This document shows, piece by piece, positions 16,014-24,905 of a stretch of DNA of 64,000 nt. Where the stretch lies: NCBI RefSeq assembly GCF_002847445.1, contig NZ_CP025430.1, positions 558,001 to 622,000 on the forward strand. The letters are read 5' to 3'. Position numbers and translations under genes: made by a program. Position 1 is the stretch's first letter. Every line of letters starts with the position of its first letter. The notes beneath the pieces are model-generated. The model was not told where the DNA came from, did no database searches, and saw nothing but the letters and a program-made list of their open reading frames with translations. The DNA comes from Paracoccus zhejiangensis (GTDB lineage: Bacteria > Pseudomonadota > Alphaproteobacteria > Rhodobacterales > Rhodobacteraceae).

Positions 16014-17827
16014 GCCTCCAGCGCCTCCATCTCGTCGATCAGCCCCTCGATCATCGACAGGCCCTTGTCCCAGAAGGCCGGGTCAGAGGCGTCGAGGCCG
16101 AAGGGGGCCAGAAGCTCCTTGTGGTGCTTCGACCCGCCGGCCTTCAGCAGCTCGAAATACTTCTGCTGGAAGTCGGGCAGCCCGTCCTCGTAGGCGGCGT
16201 AGAGCGCGTTCACCAGCCCGTCGCCGAAAGCATAGGCATAGACGTAGAAGGGCGAGTGAACGAAATGCGGGATATAGGTCCAGAAGGTCTCGTAGCCCGG
16301 CATGAACTCGAAGATGGGCCCGAGGCTTTCGGCCTGAACCGACATCCACAGCGCATTGATGTCATCCGGGGTCAACTCGCCCTCGGCGCGGGCGGCGTGC
16401 AGTTTCACCTCGAAATCATAGAAGGCGATCTGGCGGATCACGGTGTTGATCATGTCCTCGACCTTGCCGGCCAGCAGCGCCTTCTTCTGCACCGGGTCGG
16501 TGGTTTTCGCCAGCAGCGCGCGGAAGGTCAGCATCTCGCCAAAGACCGAGGCGGTTTCGGCCAGCGTCAGGGGCGTCGAGGCCAGAAGCTCGCCCTGATC
16601 GGCCGCCAGTCGCTGATGGACGCCGTGGCCAAGCTCATGCGCCAAAGTCATCACGTCGCGCGGCTTGCCGAGATAGTTGAGCAGCACATAGGGATGAACG
16701 GTGACGACGGTCGGATGGGCAAAGGCGCCGGGTGCCTTGCCCGGCTTCACGCCCGCGTCGATCCAGCCCTTGTCGAAGAACGGCTCGGCCAGATCGGCGA
16801 GATCGGGCGAGAAGCCGGCATAGGCGTCCAGCACGGTCTGCCGCGCCTCGGGCCAGTCGATGACGCGGGGCGTTTCGGTCGGCAGCGGGGCGTTCCTGTC
16901 CCAGACCTGCATCTTGTCAAGGCCCAGCCATTTGGCCTTCAGCGCGTAATAGCGATGCGAGAGGCGCGGATAGGCGGCCGTGACGGCATTCCTCAGAGCC
17001 TCGACCACTTCCGGCTCGACATGGTTCGACAGGTGCCGGCCATATTGCGGCGTGGGCATCTTGCGCCACTTGTCCTCGATGGCCTTTTCCTTGGCCAGCG
17101 TGTTGTGGACGCGCGCGAAGAGGCCGATATTCTTCTGGAAGACCACTGCCAGCGCCTTGGCACCGGCCTCGCGCCGCGCGCGGTCGTGATCGGTCAAAAG
17201 GTTCAGCGTGGCCTCGATGCCAAGCGTCTCGCCGTCGACATCGAATTCCAGCCCGGCGGTGGTTTCATCGAACAGCCGGTTCCACGCGGCGGCGCCAACG
17301 ACGGAATTGTCATGCAGGAACTGCTCGAGCTCGTCCGACAGTTGGTGCGGGCGCATGGCACGCATCCGGTCGAAGACCGGCTTGTAGCGCGCGGGACCAT
17401 CGGCGGCGGTGAACATCGCCTCGTAGGTGGCATCGGGGATGCGGTTGAATTCGAGGCTGAAAAAGACCAGCGGCGTGGTCAGATCGGTGATCTTCGACTG
17501 GTAATCACCCAGCATCTTGGCGCGGGCGGGGTCGGTCGTCTGCTGGTAATAGCGCAGGCCCACATAGGACATGATCCGGCCGCCGAGGATGTCGATGGCC
17601 TCGTAACGTTGGATCGCCTCGAGCATCTGCGACGGCGTCAGATCGGCCAGCTTTCCCTGGTAATCCGCCGCGAAACTGGCGGCCTGGTCGCGCAGCGCCT
17701 CGACATCGCGCGCCAGTTCGGACGCGTCGGGGGCAGGGTAGAGGTCGGTCAGATCCCATTCGGGCAGATCGCCGAAGGGCTTGTCGGTGACCGGGTCCTT
17801 GGCGTCGAAAAGCGGGGTGCGCAACAT
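16010..17827 (-). CDS. pepF: Oligoendopeptidase F family peptidase (M3B)
   Basis: Cytoplasmic zinc metallopeptidase of 605 residues that degrades short peptides. The catalytic motif LAHELGHGVHQ (HExxH) lies near 395, with the third ligand Glu about 25 residues later in LTLAETASVFGE. The C-terminal HFVHSPFYVYAYAFG segment is typical of the family's substrate pocket. ATG 17827 is used because the conserved PepF N-terminus begins there; a longer frame upstream would overlap the divergent YdeI-like gene. A GNAT gene follows, overlapping by 4 bases. Confidence 0.94.
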   Translation of the reverse strand: MLRTPLFDAKDPVTDKPFGDLPEWDLTDLYPAPDASELARDVEALRDQAASFAADYQGKLADLTPSQMLEAIQRYEAIDILGGRIMSYVGLRYYQQTTDPARAKMLGDYQSKITDLTTPLVFFSLEFNRIPDATYEAMFTAADGPARYKPVFDRMRAMRPHQLSDELEQFLHDNSVVGAAAWNRLFDETTAGLEFDVDGETLGIEATLNLLTDHDRARREAGAKALAVVFQKNIGLFARVHNTLAKEKAIEDKWRKMPTPQYGRHLSNHVEPEVVEALRNAVTAAYPRLSHRYYALKAKWLGLDKMQVWDRNAPLPTETPRVIDWPEARQTVLDAYAGFSPDLADLAEPFFDKGWIDAGVKPGKAPGAFAHPTVVTVHPYVLLNYLGKPRDVMTLAHELGHGVHQRLAADQGELLASTPLTLAETASVFGEMLTFRALLAKTTDPVQKKALLAGKVEDMINTVIRQIAFYDFEVKLHAARAEGELTPDDINALWMSVQAESLGPIFEFMPGYETFWTYIPHFVHSPFYVYAYAFGDGLVNALYAAYEDGLPDFQQKYFELLKAGGSKHHKELLAPFGLDASDPAFWDKGLSMIEGLIDEMEALEA

Positions 17828-17960
17828 CTTGGGTCCTTTCTGTTGGCCTAGATGTGGACCGCCGGGCGGGCCGGTGCAAGGCCGGGGCGGCTCAAGTTCG
17901 GGCGGTGGACAGCTTGCCGCGCGTCGGGCAAGTTTGGCCGAACCCGAGACGGAGGACCGC

Positions 17961-18545
17961 ATGGCCGACCCGAACCCGCGGCTGGACCGCTTCTTTGACC
18001 GCGACACGCCCTGGAAGGCCGAGGTGAAGGCGCTGAGGGTGATCATGCTGGAGGGCCCGGTCGAAGAAGACTTGCGCTGGCGCCAGCCCTGCTACCGCGC
18101 CCATGACGGCAATATCGCCATCATCGGCGGGATGAAGGATTGCGCCTTCGTCTCGTTCCTCAAGGGCGCGCTTCTGAGTGATCCCGAGGGGCTGCTGGTC
18201 CCGCCGGGCGACAATTCACGCTCGGCCCGGATGCTGAAATTCACCGATCTCTCCGGGATCAAGACCGCCGCCCCGGCGATCCGGGCGCTGGTGGTCGAGG
18301 CAGTGGAGAACGAGGCGAAGGGGCTGAAGATCACCTTCGAGAAGGACGATCTGGACCATCCCCCGGAACTTGACGAGGCGCTGGACGCGGATCCGGCGCT
18401 GCGCGAGGCCTTCGACGCCCTGACCCCGGGGCGGCGGCGCGGCTGGCTGCTGCATTTCTCGCAGCCGAAGCAGTCAAAGACGGTGGTGGCACGGATCGAG
18501 AAGGCGGCCGAGAAGATCCTCGCCGGGAAGGGGATGCATGATTGA
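17961..18545 (+). CDS. YdeI/DUF1801-like protein
   Basis: Cytoplasmic protein of 194 residues. The N-terminal half has the DUF1801/YdeI pattern (EEDLRWRQPCYRAHDGNIAI, then CAFVSFLKGALL). The C-terminal half has the bacteriocin-protection YdeI motif AFDALTPGRRRGWLLHFSQ followed by a basic tail (KTVVARIEKAAEKI). The function of these proteins is not clear. It is divergent from pepF with 133 bases between the starts. ATG 17961 follows a GGAGG ribosome site. Confidence 0.85.
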   Translation: MADPNPRLDRFFDRDTPWKAEVKALRVIMLEGPVEEDLRWRQPCYRAHDGNIAIIGGMKDCAFVSFLKGALLSDPEGLLVPPGDNSRSARMLKFTDLSGIKTAAPAIRALVVEAVENEAKGLKITFEKDDLDHPPELDEALDADPALREAFDALTPGRRRGWLLHFSQPKQSKTVVARIEKAAEKILAGKGMHD

Positions 18546-18560
18546 GGGGGGTAAGCGGGC

Positions 18561-18785
18561 CTATTTCTCGCAGGCGATGCCGTCGCCGTCACGGTCGAGG
18601 CCGTATTCATCGGGGCCGATGACCCGAACCGGCCCACGCACGTAATCCGGGCCATTGCCGCTGCCACCGGCGCAATCGACATCGCTGCTGACCGGAACGC
18701 AGACCAGATCATAGCTGGGATGACAGTCCTGCGCGAAAGAGGCGGCGGGCATGAAGAGTAGGGTGAAAAGGCTGACTCGGAACAT
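18561..18785 (-). CDS. Secreted Excalibur calcium-binding protein
   Basis: Small 74-residue protein. A signal peptide (MFRVSLFTLLFMPAASFAQ) ends near residue 19 with an A-F-A cut site, leaving about 55 residues. The mature end carries the Excalibur motif DRDGDGIACEK, a shortened EF-hand-like loop, and there are four Cys that could form two disulfides. A longer in-frame extension exists but would run through the repeat at 18903-19064 and is rejected. The role is unknown; an exported calcium-binding protein is the best reading. Confidence 0.82.
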   Translation of the reverse strand: MFRVSLFTLLFMPAASFAQDCHPSYDLVCVPVSSDVDCAGGSGNGPDYVRGPVRVIGPDEYGLDRDGDGIACEK

Positions 18786-18902
18786 CGGGCAAACTCCAAT
18801 GCCCGACTGTCGGATGTGGTTAACGGGATGGCAATATGTCTGAATGGCTAGTGGGGTGGGGTCGGTCCTGCAGATCTCACTGAGGTTCGCGCGGCGACAT
18901 CG

Positions 18903-19064
18903 GCCCGGGAACCAGGGCGAAGCCCGCCCGGGCCAGCGCCGGCCCGTCCCGGCGGGCTGGCGCTTTGGTGCCGCTGGTCCCGAGTTCAGAAAGGCGAGGG
19001 ACTTGGCACCATAAAGCGCGTAGGCCGGCCGTTGCAGCGCCACCCCACGGGCCGGCGCTGGCCC
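18903..19064 (+). repeat. Interspersed palindromic repeat, copy A (162 bp)
   Basis: One of three related copies. Arms 18930-18946 and 19048-19064 are a perfect 17-bp inverted pair. Inside, TGGTGCC pairs with GGCACCA and GGCGCT with AGCGCC, and near the left end GGGC-GAA-GCCC forms a small hairpin. It lies between the alpha/beta hydrolase stop and the Excalibur gene start and fills most of a 312-base gap (18786-19097). The rest of the gap holds the Excalibur gene's upstream region and nothing else recognised. Confidence 0.85.
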
Positions 19065-19097
19065 TCTGATGCGCGTCAGGTCAGCGCCGCAAAAGCG

Positions 19098-20039
19098 TCA
19101 CGCCGCCCCGTAATGCCTGAGCAGCGCGTCATAGAACCGCTCCTGCACGTCGGGGCTTTCCATCATCGCCTCGTGCCGGCAGCGCGCCAGTTCCAGCAGC
19201 TCCGATCCCGGCCAGCGGGCGGCACGGTCGCGGATGGCGGCGCCCGAGACGATCTTCTCGCCGTCGCCAAGGGTGATCAGCACCGGGCATCCGGGCGAGT
19301 CGAGGCCCGCAAGCCGGGTGCATTCGTTCAGCGCCTTGGCCACCCAGTCGAAGCTGGCGCCGCCGATGGTCAGCTCGGGCCAGGCGGCCGCCTCGCAGAC
19401 GAGACGCGCCCAGGTCGGGGCGTCATGGGTCAGAAGGTTGGCGCTGAAGCTTTCGTCGAGCAGGTAGGTTCCGGCGGCACCGCTGCCCGGCGCGGCGCGG
19501 CCACCGTGACCAAGCCGACCGGCCAGGTAGGCCATGCCAAGCGCCACGCCATGCGGCATTTGCCGGAGGTTGATCCCCCACATCGGCGCCGAAAAGGCTG
19601 CGGTCTCGACCGGCAATTCGTTGTAAAGCGCCGCCAGCCCGATGCAGCCGCCCATGGAGTGGGCGAGCAGATGCCAGGGCCGGGGCAGGTCCAGTTCGGT
19701 CGCGGCAAGGACCATCTCCACCACGTCGCGCTGGTAGTCGGCGAAATCTCTGACATGGCCGGGGCGGGGATCGTTCTGCAGCCGACCCGACAGGCCCTGG
19801 CCGCGCCAGTCGATCGACAGGACCGAGAGGCCAGCGGCATTCAGCCGCGCGGCGACGCCGGTATATTTCTCGACATATTCGGTGCGGCCCGGGAACAGCA
19901 GCACGCTGCCCCGCGGCGTCCGCCGGGTGGTCGGCCAATGCGCCAGACGCAGTTGCACCCCGTCATCGGCGGTGACGAAAAACGCCTCTGCCGGGGGAAG
20001 GTGATCCCCCGGCAGGCTGTGAAAGGGGGCAGGTCTCAC
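19098..20039 (-). CDS. Alpha/beta hydrolase (lysophospholipase-like)
   Basis: Serine hydrolase of 313 residues. The nucleophile elbow is LLAHSMGGCIG near 125-135. The oxyanion region includes LFPGRTEYVEKY near 50, and the catalytic Asp and His are probably in ITLGDGEKIVSG near 255 and ARCRHEAMMES near 287. The overall pattern fits the monoglyceride lipase/lysophospholipase L2 (PldB) group. No signal peptide. It is 13 bases downstream of the SCP2 gene on the same strand, so a lipid-related unit is possible. Confidence 0.88.
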   Translation of the reverse strand: MRPAPFHSLPGDHLPPAEAFFVTADDGVQLRLAHWPTTRRTPRGSVLLFPGRTEYVEKYTGVAARLNAAGLSVLSIDWRGQGLSGRLQNDPRPGHVRDFADYQRDVVEMVLAATELDLPRPWHLLAHSMGGCIGLAALYNELPVETAAFSAPMWGINLRQMPHGVALGMAYLAGRLGHGGRAAPGSGAAGTYLLDESFSANLLTHDAPTWARLVCEAAAWPELTIGGASFDWVAKALNECTRLAGLDSPGCPVLITLGDGEKIVSGAAIRDRAARWPGSELLELARCRHEAMMESPDVQERFYDALLRHYGAA

Positions 20040-20052
20040 CGGGCGCTCCGGA

Positions 20053-20343
20053 TCAGGACAGGGCCACGCCCAGCTGCATCGCCAGCGGCATCGAACCCTC
20101 GATGCGCAGCTTGCCGGTCATGAAGGCCGAGGTCGGGTTCTCGGTGCCGTCAAGGATGCCCTCGAAGGTTTCGCGCGAAGCGAACAGGGTCACTTCCGCC
20201 TCTTCGTCGCCGGCGCGGGCGCCATTGCCATCGATCATGATCGCGCCTTCATCCTCGATCACGAATTTCGCGGTGGAGTCAAAGCTCCCGAGACGCTCGT
20301 TCAGTTTCTCGACGGCCTTGTTCACGACTTCGCTCATCTGCAT
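20053..20343 (-). CDS. SCP2 sterol-binding domain protein
   Basis: Stand-alone SCP2 domain of 96 residues, a small lipid-binding fold. Visible features are KFVIEDEGAIMIDGNG in the first half and the family's C-terminal FMTGKLRIEGSMPLAMQLG. It probably binds hydrophobic ligands such as acyl chains. An ATG two codons later (20337) is an equally possible start. It is divergent from the TPR protein gene with 76 bases between starts, and upstream of the alpha/beta hydrolase. Confidence 0.9.
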   Translation of the reverse strand: MQMSEVVNKAVEKLNERLGSFDSTAKFVIEDEGAIMIDGNGARAGDEEAEVTLFASRETFEGILDGTENPTSAFMTGKLRIEGSMPLAMQLGVALS

Positions 20344-20419
20344 TTCTCCGTTGCGCTATGACTGGTCCCCAACCCAAGGACTGTCTACACTGGGGGCAGA
20401 CAAGGCGGAAGGCGGGAAA

Positions 20420-20983
20420 ATGGTTCGGGTCGCAGCAGTGCTGCTTGCCGCAAGCGTCAACATTTTTGCCCTTGGCGCAAGTGCTGGCGTGGCGTCATCC
20501 CAGGGCACGGTCGACATGGATGCGTTGTTTCAGCAACTGTCCCAGCCCGAGGGCGAGGGCTGGCGCATTGCCGAAAGCGATATCCTGCGCGAATGGTCGA
20601 AATCCGGCTCGCCGGCGATGGACCTGCTGCTGAAGCGCGGCGAGGAGGCGCTGGACCAGGGCGACGCCGTCACCGCAATCGGCCACCTGACCGCGCTGAC
20701 CGATCACGCTCCCGATTTCGCCACCGGCTACCAGGCCCGCGCCGCCGCCTATGCGCTGAAGGGCGATTACGGCCCGGCCATCGCCGACCTGGCCCATGCG
20801 CTTGAACTGGAACCACGGCAATTCGCGGCGCTGACCCAGATGGGCGTGATGCTGGAGGAAATGGGCGACGACGAACGCGCCATGGCCGCCTATCGCGCCA
20901 CGCTGGAGATCCATCCGCATCAGCAGGAGGCCATCGACGGGCTGGCCCGTCTGGAAATGGCCAATCACGGCACCGATATCTGA
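20420..20983 (+). CDS. Exported TPR-repeat protein
   Basis: Protein of 187 residues with an N-terminal signal peptide (VRVAAVLLAASVNIFALGASAGVA) and about three tetratricopeptide repeats between 85 and 185, including ATGYQARAAAYALKGDYGPA and ALTQMGVMLEEMGDDERAM. It should be periplasmic and mediate protein contacts. ATG 20420 follows GGCGGGAAA and starts the signal peptide; the upstream frame is antisense to the SCP2 gene. It ends 4 bases before the helicase gene, so both are likely co-transcribed. Confidence 0.86.
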   Translation: MVRVAAVLLAASVNIFALGASAGVASSQGTVDMDALFQQLSQPEGEGWRIAESDILREWSKSGSPAMDLLLKRGEEALDQGDAVTAIGHLTALTDHAPDFATGYQARAAAYALKGDYGPAIADLAHALELEPRQFAALTQMGVMLEEMGDDERAMAAYRATLEIHPHQQEAIDGLARLEMANHGTDI

Positions 20984-20987
20984 TCCC

Positions 20988-23960
20988 ATGAAGTCGAATT
21001 CGCGCGTGACGGCCATGCTGGGGCCGACCAATACCGGCAAGACCCATTACGCCATCGACCGGATGCTGGCGCATCGCACCGGCGTCATCGGCCTGCCGCT
21101 GCGTCTGTTGGCGCGCGAGGTCTATGACCGGATCGTCAAGGCGCGCGGTCCCTCGGTCGTGGCGCTGGTCACCGGCGAGGAACGGATCGTGCCCGACCGG
21201 GTGCAATACTGGGTCGCCACCACCGAGGCCATGCCCGAGGTTGGCGCCGATTTCGTCGCCATCGACGAGATCCAGCTTTGCGCCGATCCCGAGCGGGGCC
21301 ATGTCTTCACCGACCGGATGCTGAACATGCGGGGGCTGCACGAGACCCTGCTTCTGGGCAGCGACACCATGCGTCCCGCCATCAACGCGCTGGTGAACAA
21401 TGTCCGCTTCGAGCGGCGCGAGCGGTTCTCGACCCTGACCTGGGCTGGCTCGAAGAAGCTCAGCCGGATGCCGGCGCGCTCGGCCATCGTCGGATTCAGC
21501 GTCGATGATGTCTATGCCATGGCCGAGTTGATCCGGCGGCAGCGTGGCGGGGCCGCCGTGGTCATGGGCGCGCTCAGCCCTCGCACGCGCAATGCACAGG
21601 TGGCGATGTACCAGGCGGGCGAGGTCGATTTCCTCGTCGCCACCGATGCCATCGGCATGGGCCTCAATCTCGACATCCACCATGTCGCCTTCAGTTCCAC
21701 GCAGAAATTCGACGGCCGCCGGGTGCGGCACCTCTTCCCGCACGAGATGGGCCAGATTGCCGGACGGGCCGGGCGGCACAGCGAACCGGGCACCTTCGGC
21801 GTCACCGGCGAGGCGCGGCCGCTGGACGAGGGGCTGATCGACGCGCTGGAGAACCACCGCTTCGCGCCGATCCAGCGGCTGATGTGGCGCAATGCCGCAG
21901 TCGAATACGGCACGCTCGAACGGCTGATCGCCAGTCTCGAGGTCTCGCCCGAGAACGAATGGCTGGTGCGCGGGCGCGAGGCCGATGACCTGCGGGCGCT
22001 GAAAACCCTGGGCGATCTGCCCGAGATCCGCGACCGGGTGACCGGGCCGCCGGATGTGCGGCTGCTCTGGGATGTCTGCCGGGTGCCTGATTTCAGGGGC
22101 ATTTCCCCGGCGGAACACACGACATTGCTGCAGCGCATCTTCGGTTTCCTGCAGGAAGGCGCGATCCCCTCGGACTGGCTGGCCGGCCAGATCGAGCGGC
22201 TGGATCGCCCGAAAGGGGATATCGACACGCTGTCGAAGCGCTTGGCATATATCCGCACATGGACCTATGTGGCGCAACGGCGTGGCTGGGTTCAGGATGA
22301 AAGCCATTGGCGCGGGGAAACGCGCGCTGTAGAAGACCGCCTGTCGGATGCGCTGCATGTCGCACTGACCGAACGATTTGTGGACCGGCGCACCTCGGTG
22401 CTGTTGCGCCGGCTCAAGCAGAAGGAGAGCCTCGTGGCCGAAGTGAATGACAAGGGCGAAGTGACGGTCGAAGGCGAGTTCGCCGGCCGGCTGGAGGGAT
22501 TCCGCTTCCGCCCCGACCAGACCGCGACGGCGGACGAGGCGAAGATGCTGAACCGCGCCAGCTACGAGGCGCTGAAGCCCGAATTCCACCTGCGCGCCGA
22601 CCGCTTCTACAACGCCCCGGATACCGAGCTCGACTTCACCGAGCAGGGTGGGCTGATGTGGGGCGCCTCGGCCGTGGGCAAGCTGGTCAAGGGCGCGGAC
22701 GCGCTGCATCCGGGCGTCGAGCCTTTCGTGGACGAGGAAGCCGGTCCCGAGATCGCCGAGAAGGTCCGCCGCCGGCTGCAGCATTTCATCGACCGCAAGG
22801 TCGCGACCCTGTTCGAGCCGCTGCTCGCGCTGCAGAAGGACGAGGCGCTGACCGGGTTGGCACGCGGTTTCGCCTTCCGGCTGGTCGAGTCGTTGGGGGT
22901 GATCCCGCGCGACGAGGTTGCGGGCGATGTGAAATCGCTGGATCAGGACGCGCGCGGCACCCTGCGCAAGCATGGCGTGCGCTTTGGCCAGTTCACCATC
23001 TTCCAGCCGGCCCTGTTGAAGCCTGCGCCGACGCGGCTGCGGCTGGTCCTGTGGTCGCTGAACGCGGGCCTTGACGAATTCCCCGAAAGCCCGCCACCGG
23101 GCCTGGTGACGATCCCGCATCTGGCCGAGGTGCCGGACGGCTATTACATTCTCTCGGGCTATCACCCGGCGGGCGACCGCGCGATCCGCATCGACATGCT
23201 GGAGCGGCTGGCCGATCTGGTGCGCGCGCAGGACACGCGCGGCGGCTTCGAGGCCAATCCCGACATGCTGTCGATCACCGGCATGACGCTGGAACAGTTC
23301 GCCGGCCTGATGCAGGGGCTGGGCTATGCCGCCGAGAAGGGCGAGCGGGCCAAGGCCAAGGCGGTCGAGGCCGCACCGGAAGCCGTGGCCGAGACGCCGG
23401 CGACCGATGCTCCGATGACCGAAGAGGAATCGGTGCTGGCCGCCGAGACCCGGGCGAAATGGGAAGCCGAGCAGGCGGCCAAGAAGGCCGCCGAGGCCGA
23501 GGCGGCTGCGGCAGCGGGCGAGGCGGTTGCCGAAGACGGCGAGGCCCCGGCCGAGACCGAGGCCGCCGAGCTCGAAACCTTCTATACCTTCCGTTGGGCG
23601 CCGAAGCCCCGCGCCCCGCGTCGTCCGCAGGGCGAGGGTCAGGGCCGTCGCGGCCCGCGCCGCGACGCTTCGCAGGGTCCGCGCGAGGGTCAGGGACAGC
23701 GCGAAGGTCAGCCGCAGGGCGATCGGCCCAAGCGCGAGGACCGCAAGGAAGCCCGCGGTGAAGGTCGCGGCGAGAACCGGGGCGAGGGCAAGCCCGGTCG
23801 CGGTCCTGGCAAGAAGGGTGACTTCAAGAAGGGCGATTTCAAGAAGGGTGGCAAACCCTCTGGCTCGCAAAGCCCCAAGACCTACCAGTCGCGCCCCGAG
23901 AAGAAGGCCGATCCCGATAGTCCCTTCGCGGTGCTGGCGGCGCTGAAGGGCAAGGTCTGA
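20988..23960 (+). CDS. Suv3-like superfamily 2 RNA helicase with RG-rich tail
   Basis: ATP-dependent helicase of 990 residues. Walker A is MLGPTNTGKTHYAID near 8-22, the Walker B variant is VAIDEIQLC near 89, and the second helicase core ends with EMGQIAGRAGRHSEPGTFG near 255-275. Linker and Suv3-type domains follow to about 760. From about 785 the protein becomes acidic/alanine-rich, then from about 880 a disordered basic region of Arg, Gly, Gln and Lys with repeats such as KKGDFKKGDFKKGG. Suv3 is the mitochondrial degradosome helicase; an RNA-processing role is inferred. The next gene encodes an RNA-binding S4 protein, 7 bases away. Confidence 0.9.
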   Translation: MKSNSRVTAMLGPTNTGKTHYAIDRMLAHRTGVIGLPLRLLAREVYDRIVKARGPSVVALVTGEERIVPDRVQYWVATTEAMPEVGADFVAIDEIQLCADPERGHVFTDRMLNMRGLHETLLLGSDTMRPAINALVNNVRFERRERFSTLTWAGSKKLSRMPARSAIVGFSVDDVYAMAELIRRQRGGAAVVMGALSPRTRNAQVAMYQAGEVDFLVATDAIGMGLNLDIHHVAFSSTQKFDGRRVRHLFPHEMGQIAGRAGRHSEPGTFGVTGEARPLDEGLIDALENHRFAPIQRLMWRNAAVEYGTLERLIASLEVSPENEWLVRGREADDLRALKTLGDLPEIRDRVTGPPDVRLLWDVCRVPDFRGISPAEHTTLLQRIFGFLQEGAIPSDWLAGQIERLDRPKGDIDTLSKRLAYIRTWTYVAQRRGWVQDESHWRGETRAVEDRLSDALHVALTERFVDRRTSVLLRRLKQKESLVAEVNDKGEVTVEGEFAGRLEGFRFRPDQTATADEAKMLNRASYEALKPEFHLRADRFYNAPDTELDFTEQGGLMWGASAVGKLVKGADALHPGVEPFVDEEAGPEIAEKVRRRLQHFIDRKVATLFEPLLALQKDEALTGLARGFAFRLVESLGVIPRDEVAGDVKSLDQDARGTLRKHGVRFGQFTIFQPALLKPAPTRLRLVLWSLNAGLDEFPESPPPGLVTIPHLAEVPDGYYILSGYHPAGDRAIRIDMLERLADLVRAQDTRGGFEANPDMLSITGMTLEQFAGLMQGLGYAAEKGERAKAKAVEAAPEAVAETPATDAPMTEEESVLAAETRAKWEAEQAAKKAAEAEAAAAAGEAVAEDGEAPAETEAAELETFYTFRWAPKPRAPRRPQGEGQGRRGPRRDASQGPREGQGQREGQPQGDRPKREDRKEARGEGRGENRGEGKPGRGPGKKGDFKKGDFKKGGKPSGSQSPKTYQSRPEKKADPDSPFAVLAALKGKV

Positions 23961-23967
23961 CCCGCGC

Positions 23968-24267
23968 GTGAGCGAGGCGCCCGACAGCATCCGGCTGGAC
24001 AAGTGGCTGGTCCATGTGCGCCTGTTCAAGACGCGCGGACTGGCCGCCGAGAGGATCGAGGGCGGCGGCGTGCGGGTGAACGGCCAGCCAAGCCGCAAGC
24101 CGGGCCGCAGCATCCGGCCCGGTGACGAGGTGACCGTCTCGATGCAGGGCCGTGTGCGTGCATTGCGGATGATCGCGCCGGGTGTCCGGCGCGGCCCGGC
24201 CAGCGAGGCGCAGACGCTCTACGAGGATCTGACCGAACCCGGCCCGACGGACGCGACCGAAGACTGA
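23968..24267 (+). CDS. S4-domain RNA-binding protein (Hsp15-like)
   Basis: Protein of 99 residues with an S4 RNA-binding domain at about 5-60: IRLDKWLVHVRLFKTRGLA and VRVNGQPSRKPGRSIRPGD. Hsp15 rescues stalled 50S subunits carrying nascent chains in E. coli. Here the C-terminus is shorter and ends acidic. GTG 23968 is the start, 7 bases after the helicase stop, implying co-expression of two RNA-binding factors. Confidence 0.88.
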   Translation: MSEAPDSIRLDKWLVHVRLFKTRGLAAERIEGGGVRVNGQPSRKPGRSIRPGDEVTVSMQGRVRALRMIAPGVRRGPASEAQTLYEDLTEPGPTDATED

Positions 24268-24335
24268 GCCCGCGACCGGGATGGTTTTTGCCGTCCCGAC
24301 CCGCCGGCAGGACGGGCGTTCCGGCTTTGCCACCT

Positions 24336-24355
24336 GTCCGGAATGCCGGACTTTT
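24336..24355 (+). terminator. Candidate terminator after the S4 gene
   Basis: GTCCGG (24336-24341) and CCGGAC (24346-24351) form a 6-bp stem with an AATG loop, directly followed by TTTT. It ends the helicase/S4 transcript before the fdxA promoter. Confidence 0.55.
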
Positions 24356-24369
24356 CAACCCGCGCGGCC

Positions 24370-24398
24370 TTGATTGATCGCGCCGCCGGGCGTAACTA
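24370..24398 (+). promoter_or_regulatory. Candidate fdxA promoter
   Basis: TTGATT (24370-24375) and TAACTA (24393-24398) are spaced by 17 bases, with the -10 ending 26 bases before the fdxA start. It is a reasonable sigma-70 type match; no operator was recognised. Confidence 0.45.
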
Positions 24399-24424
24399 GC
24401 GCCTCGGACTGAACGGAGCATCCC

Positions 24425-24763
24425 ATGACCTATGTCGTCACCGATAATTGCATCATGTGCAAATACACGGATTGCGTCGAGGTCTGCCCGGTCGACTGCT
24501 TCTATGAGGGCGAGAACACCCTGGTGATCCACCCCGACGAATGCATCGATTGCGGCGTCTGCGAGCCCGAATGCCCGGCCGATGCGATCCGCCCGGATAC
24601 CGAACCGGACATGGAAAAATGGGTCGAGTTCAACCGCAAATACTCGGAACAATGGCCGGTCATCACCCGCAAGAAAGACCCGCTGCCGACCGCCGAGGAA
24701 ATGGACGGGCAGGCCGACAAGCTGGACAAGTATTTCTCGGAAGCGCCGGGCGAGGGCGACTGA
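24425..24763 (+). CDS. fdxA: Ferredoxin FdxA (7Fe, 3Fe-4S plus 4Fe-4S)
   Basis: Small electron carrier of 112 residues. The first cluster region is [19 protein letters not shown], the second [16 protein letters not shown], giving the cysteine spacing of Azotobacter FdI-type seven-iron ferredoxins. The C-terminal extension ([16 protein letters not shown] and after) is typical of this class. The ribosome site is AACGGAGC. It lies upstream of carD in an arrangement common in Alphaproteobacteria. Confidence 0.96.
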   Translation: MTYVVTDNCIMCKYTDCVEVCPVDCFYEGENTLVIHPDECIDCGVCEPECPADAIRPDTEPDMEKWVEFNRKYSEQWPVITRKKDPLPTAEEMDGQADKLDKYFSEAPGEGD

Positions 24764-24864
24764 TTCGTCCGGTCGCGCAGCGGGCAGGCCCAGTTGTCAG
24801 GCGCTAACCCCATGGCAAACAAGTCTTAATTGAACATGCGTTTCCCGGGCGCGAATTGACGCAA

Positions 24865-24888
24865 GCTTCTTTTTTTGAAGCGTTTTTT
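24865..24888 (+). terminator. Candidate terminator after fdxA
   Basis: GCTTC (24865-24869) pairs with GAAGC (24877-24881) around a T-only loop, then G and TTTTTT (24883-24888). The stem is short and A/T-rich in an otherwise GC-rich region. It is immediately upstream of the TATAAT box at 24895. Confidence 0.45.
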
Positions 24889-24894
24889 ATGCTA

Positions 24895-24900
24895 TATAAT
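24895..24900 (+). promoter_or_regulatory. TATAAT -10 box before the carD leader
   Basis: A consensus TATAAT within GCTATATAAT, with only a weak -35 candidate (TTTTTG at 24872-24877, 17-base spacing). Transcription would start near 24906, giving a leader of about 180 bases ahead of carD. Confidence 0.5.
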
Positions 24901-24905
24901 GGTTA

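Noticed and set aside
18786..19043. N-terminal extension of the Excalibur gene
   Set aside because: It would run through repeat copy A and put residues before a clear signal peptide; ATG 18785 is the natural start.
20670..24113. Very long (over 1100 codons) minus-strand open frame opposite the helicase gene
   Set aside because: The plus-strand helicase has full motifs; the minus frame is a codon-bias shadow.
24370..24383. FNR-like box TTGATTGATCG upstream of fdxA
   Set aside because: The second half does not fit TTGAT-N4-ATCAA; kept only as a -35 element.
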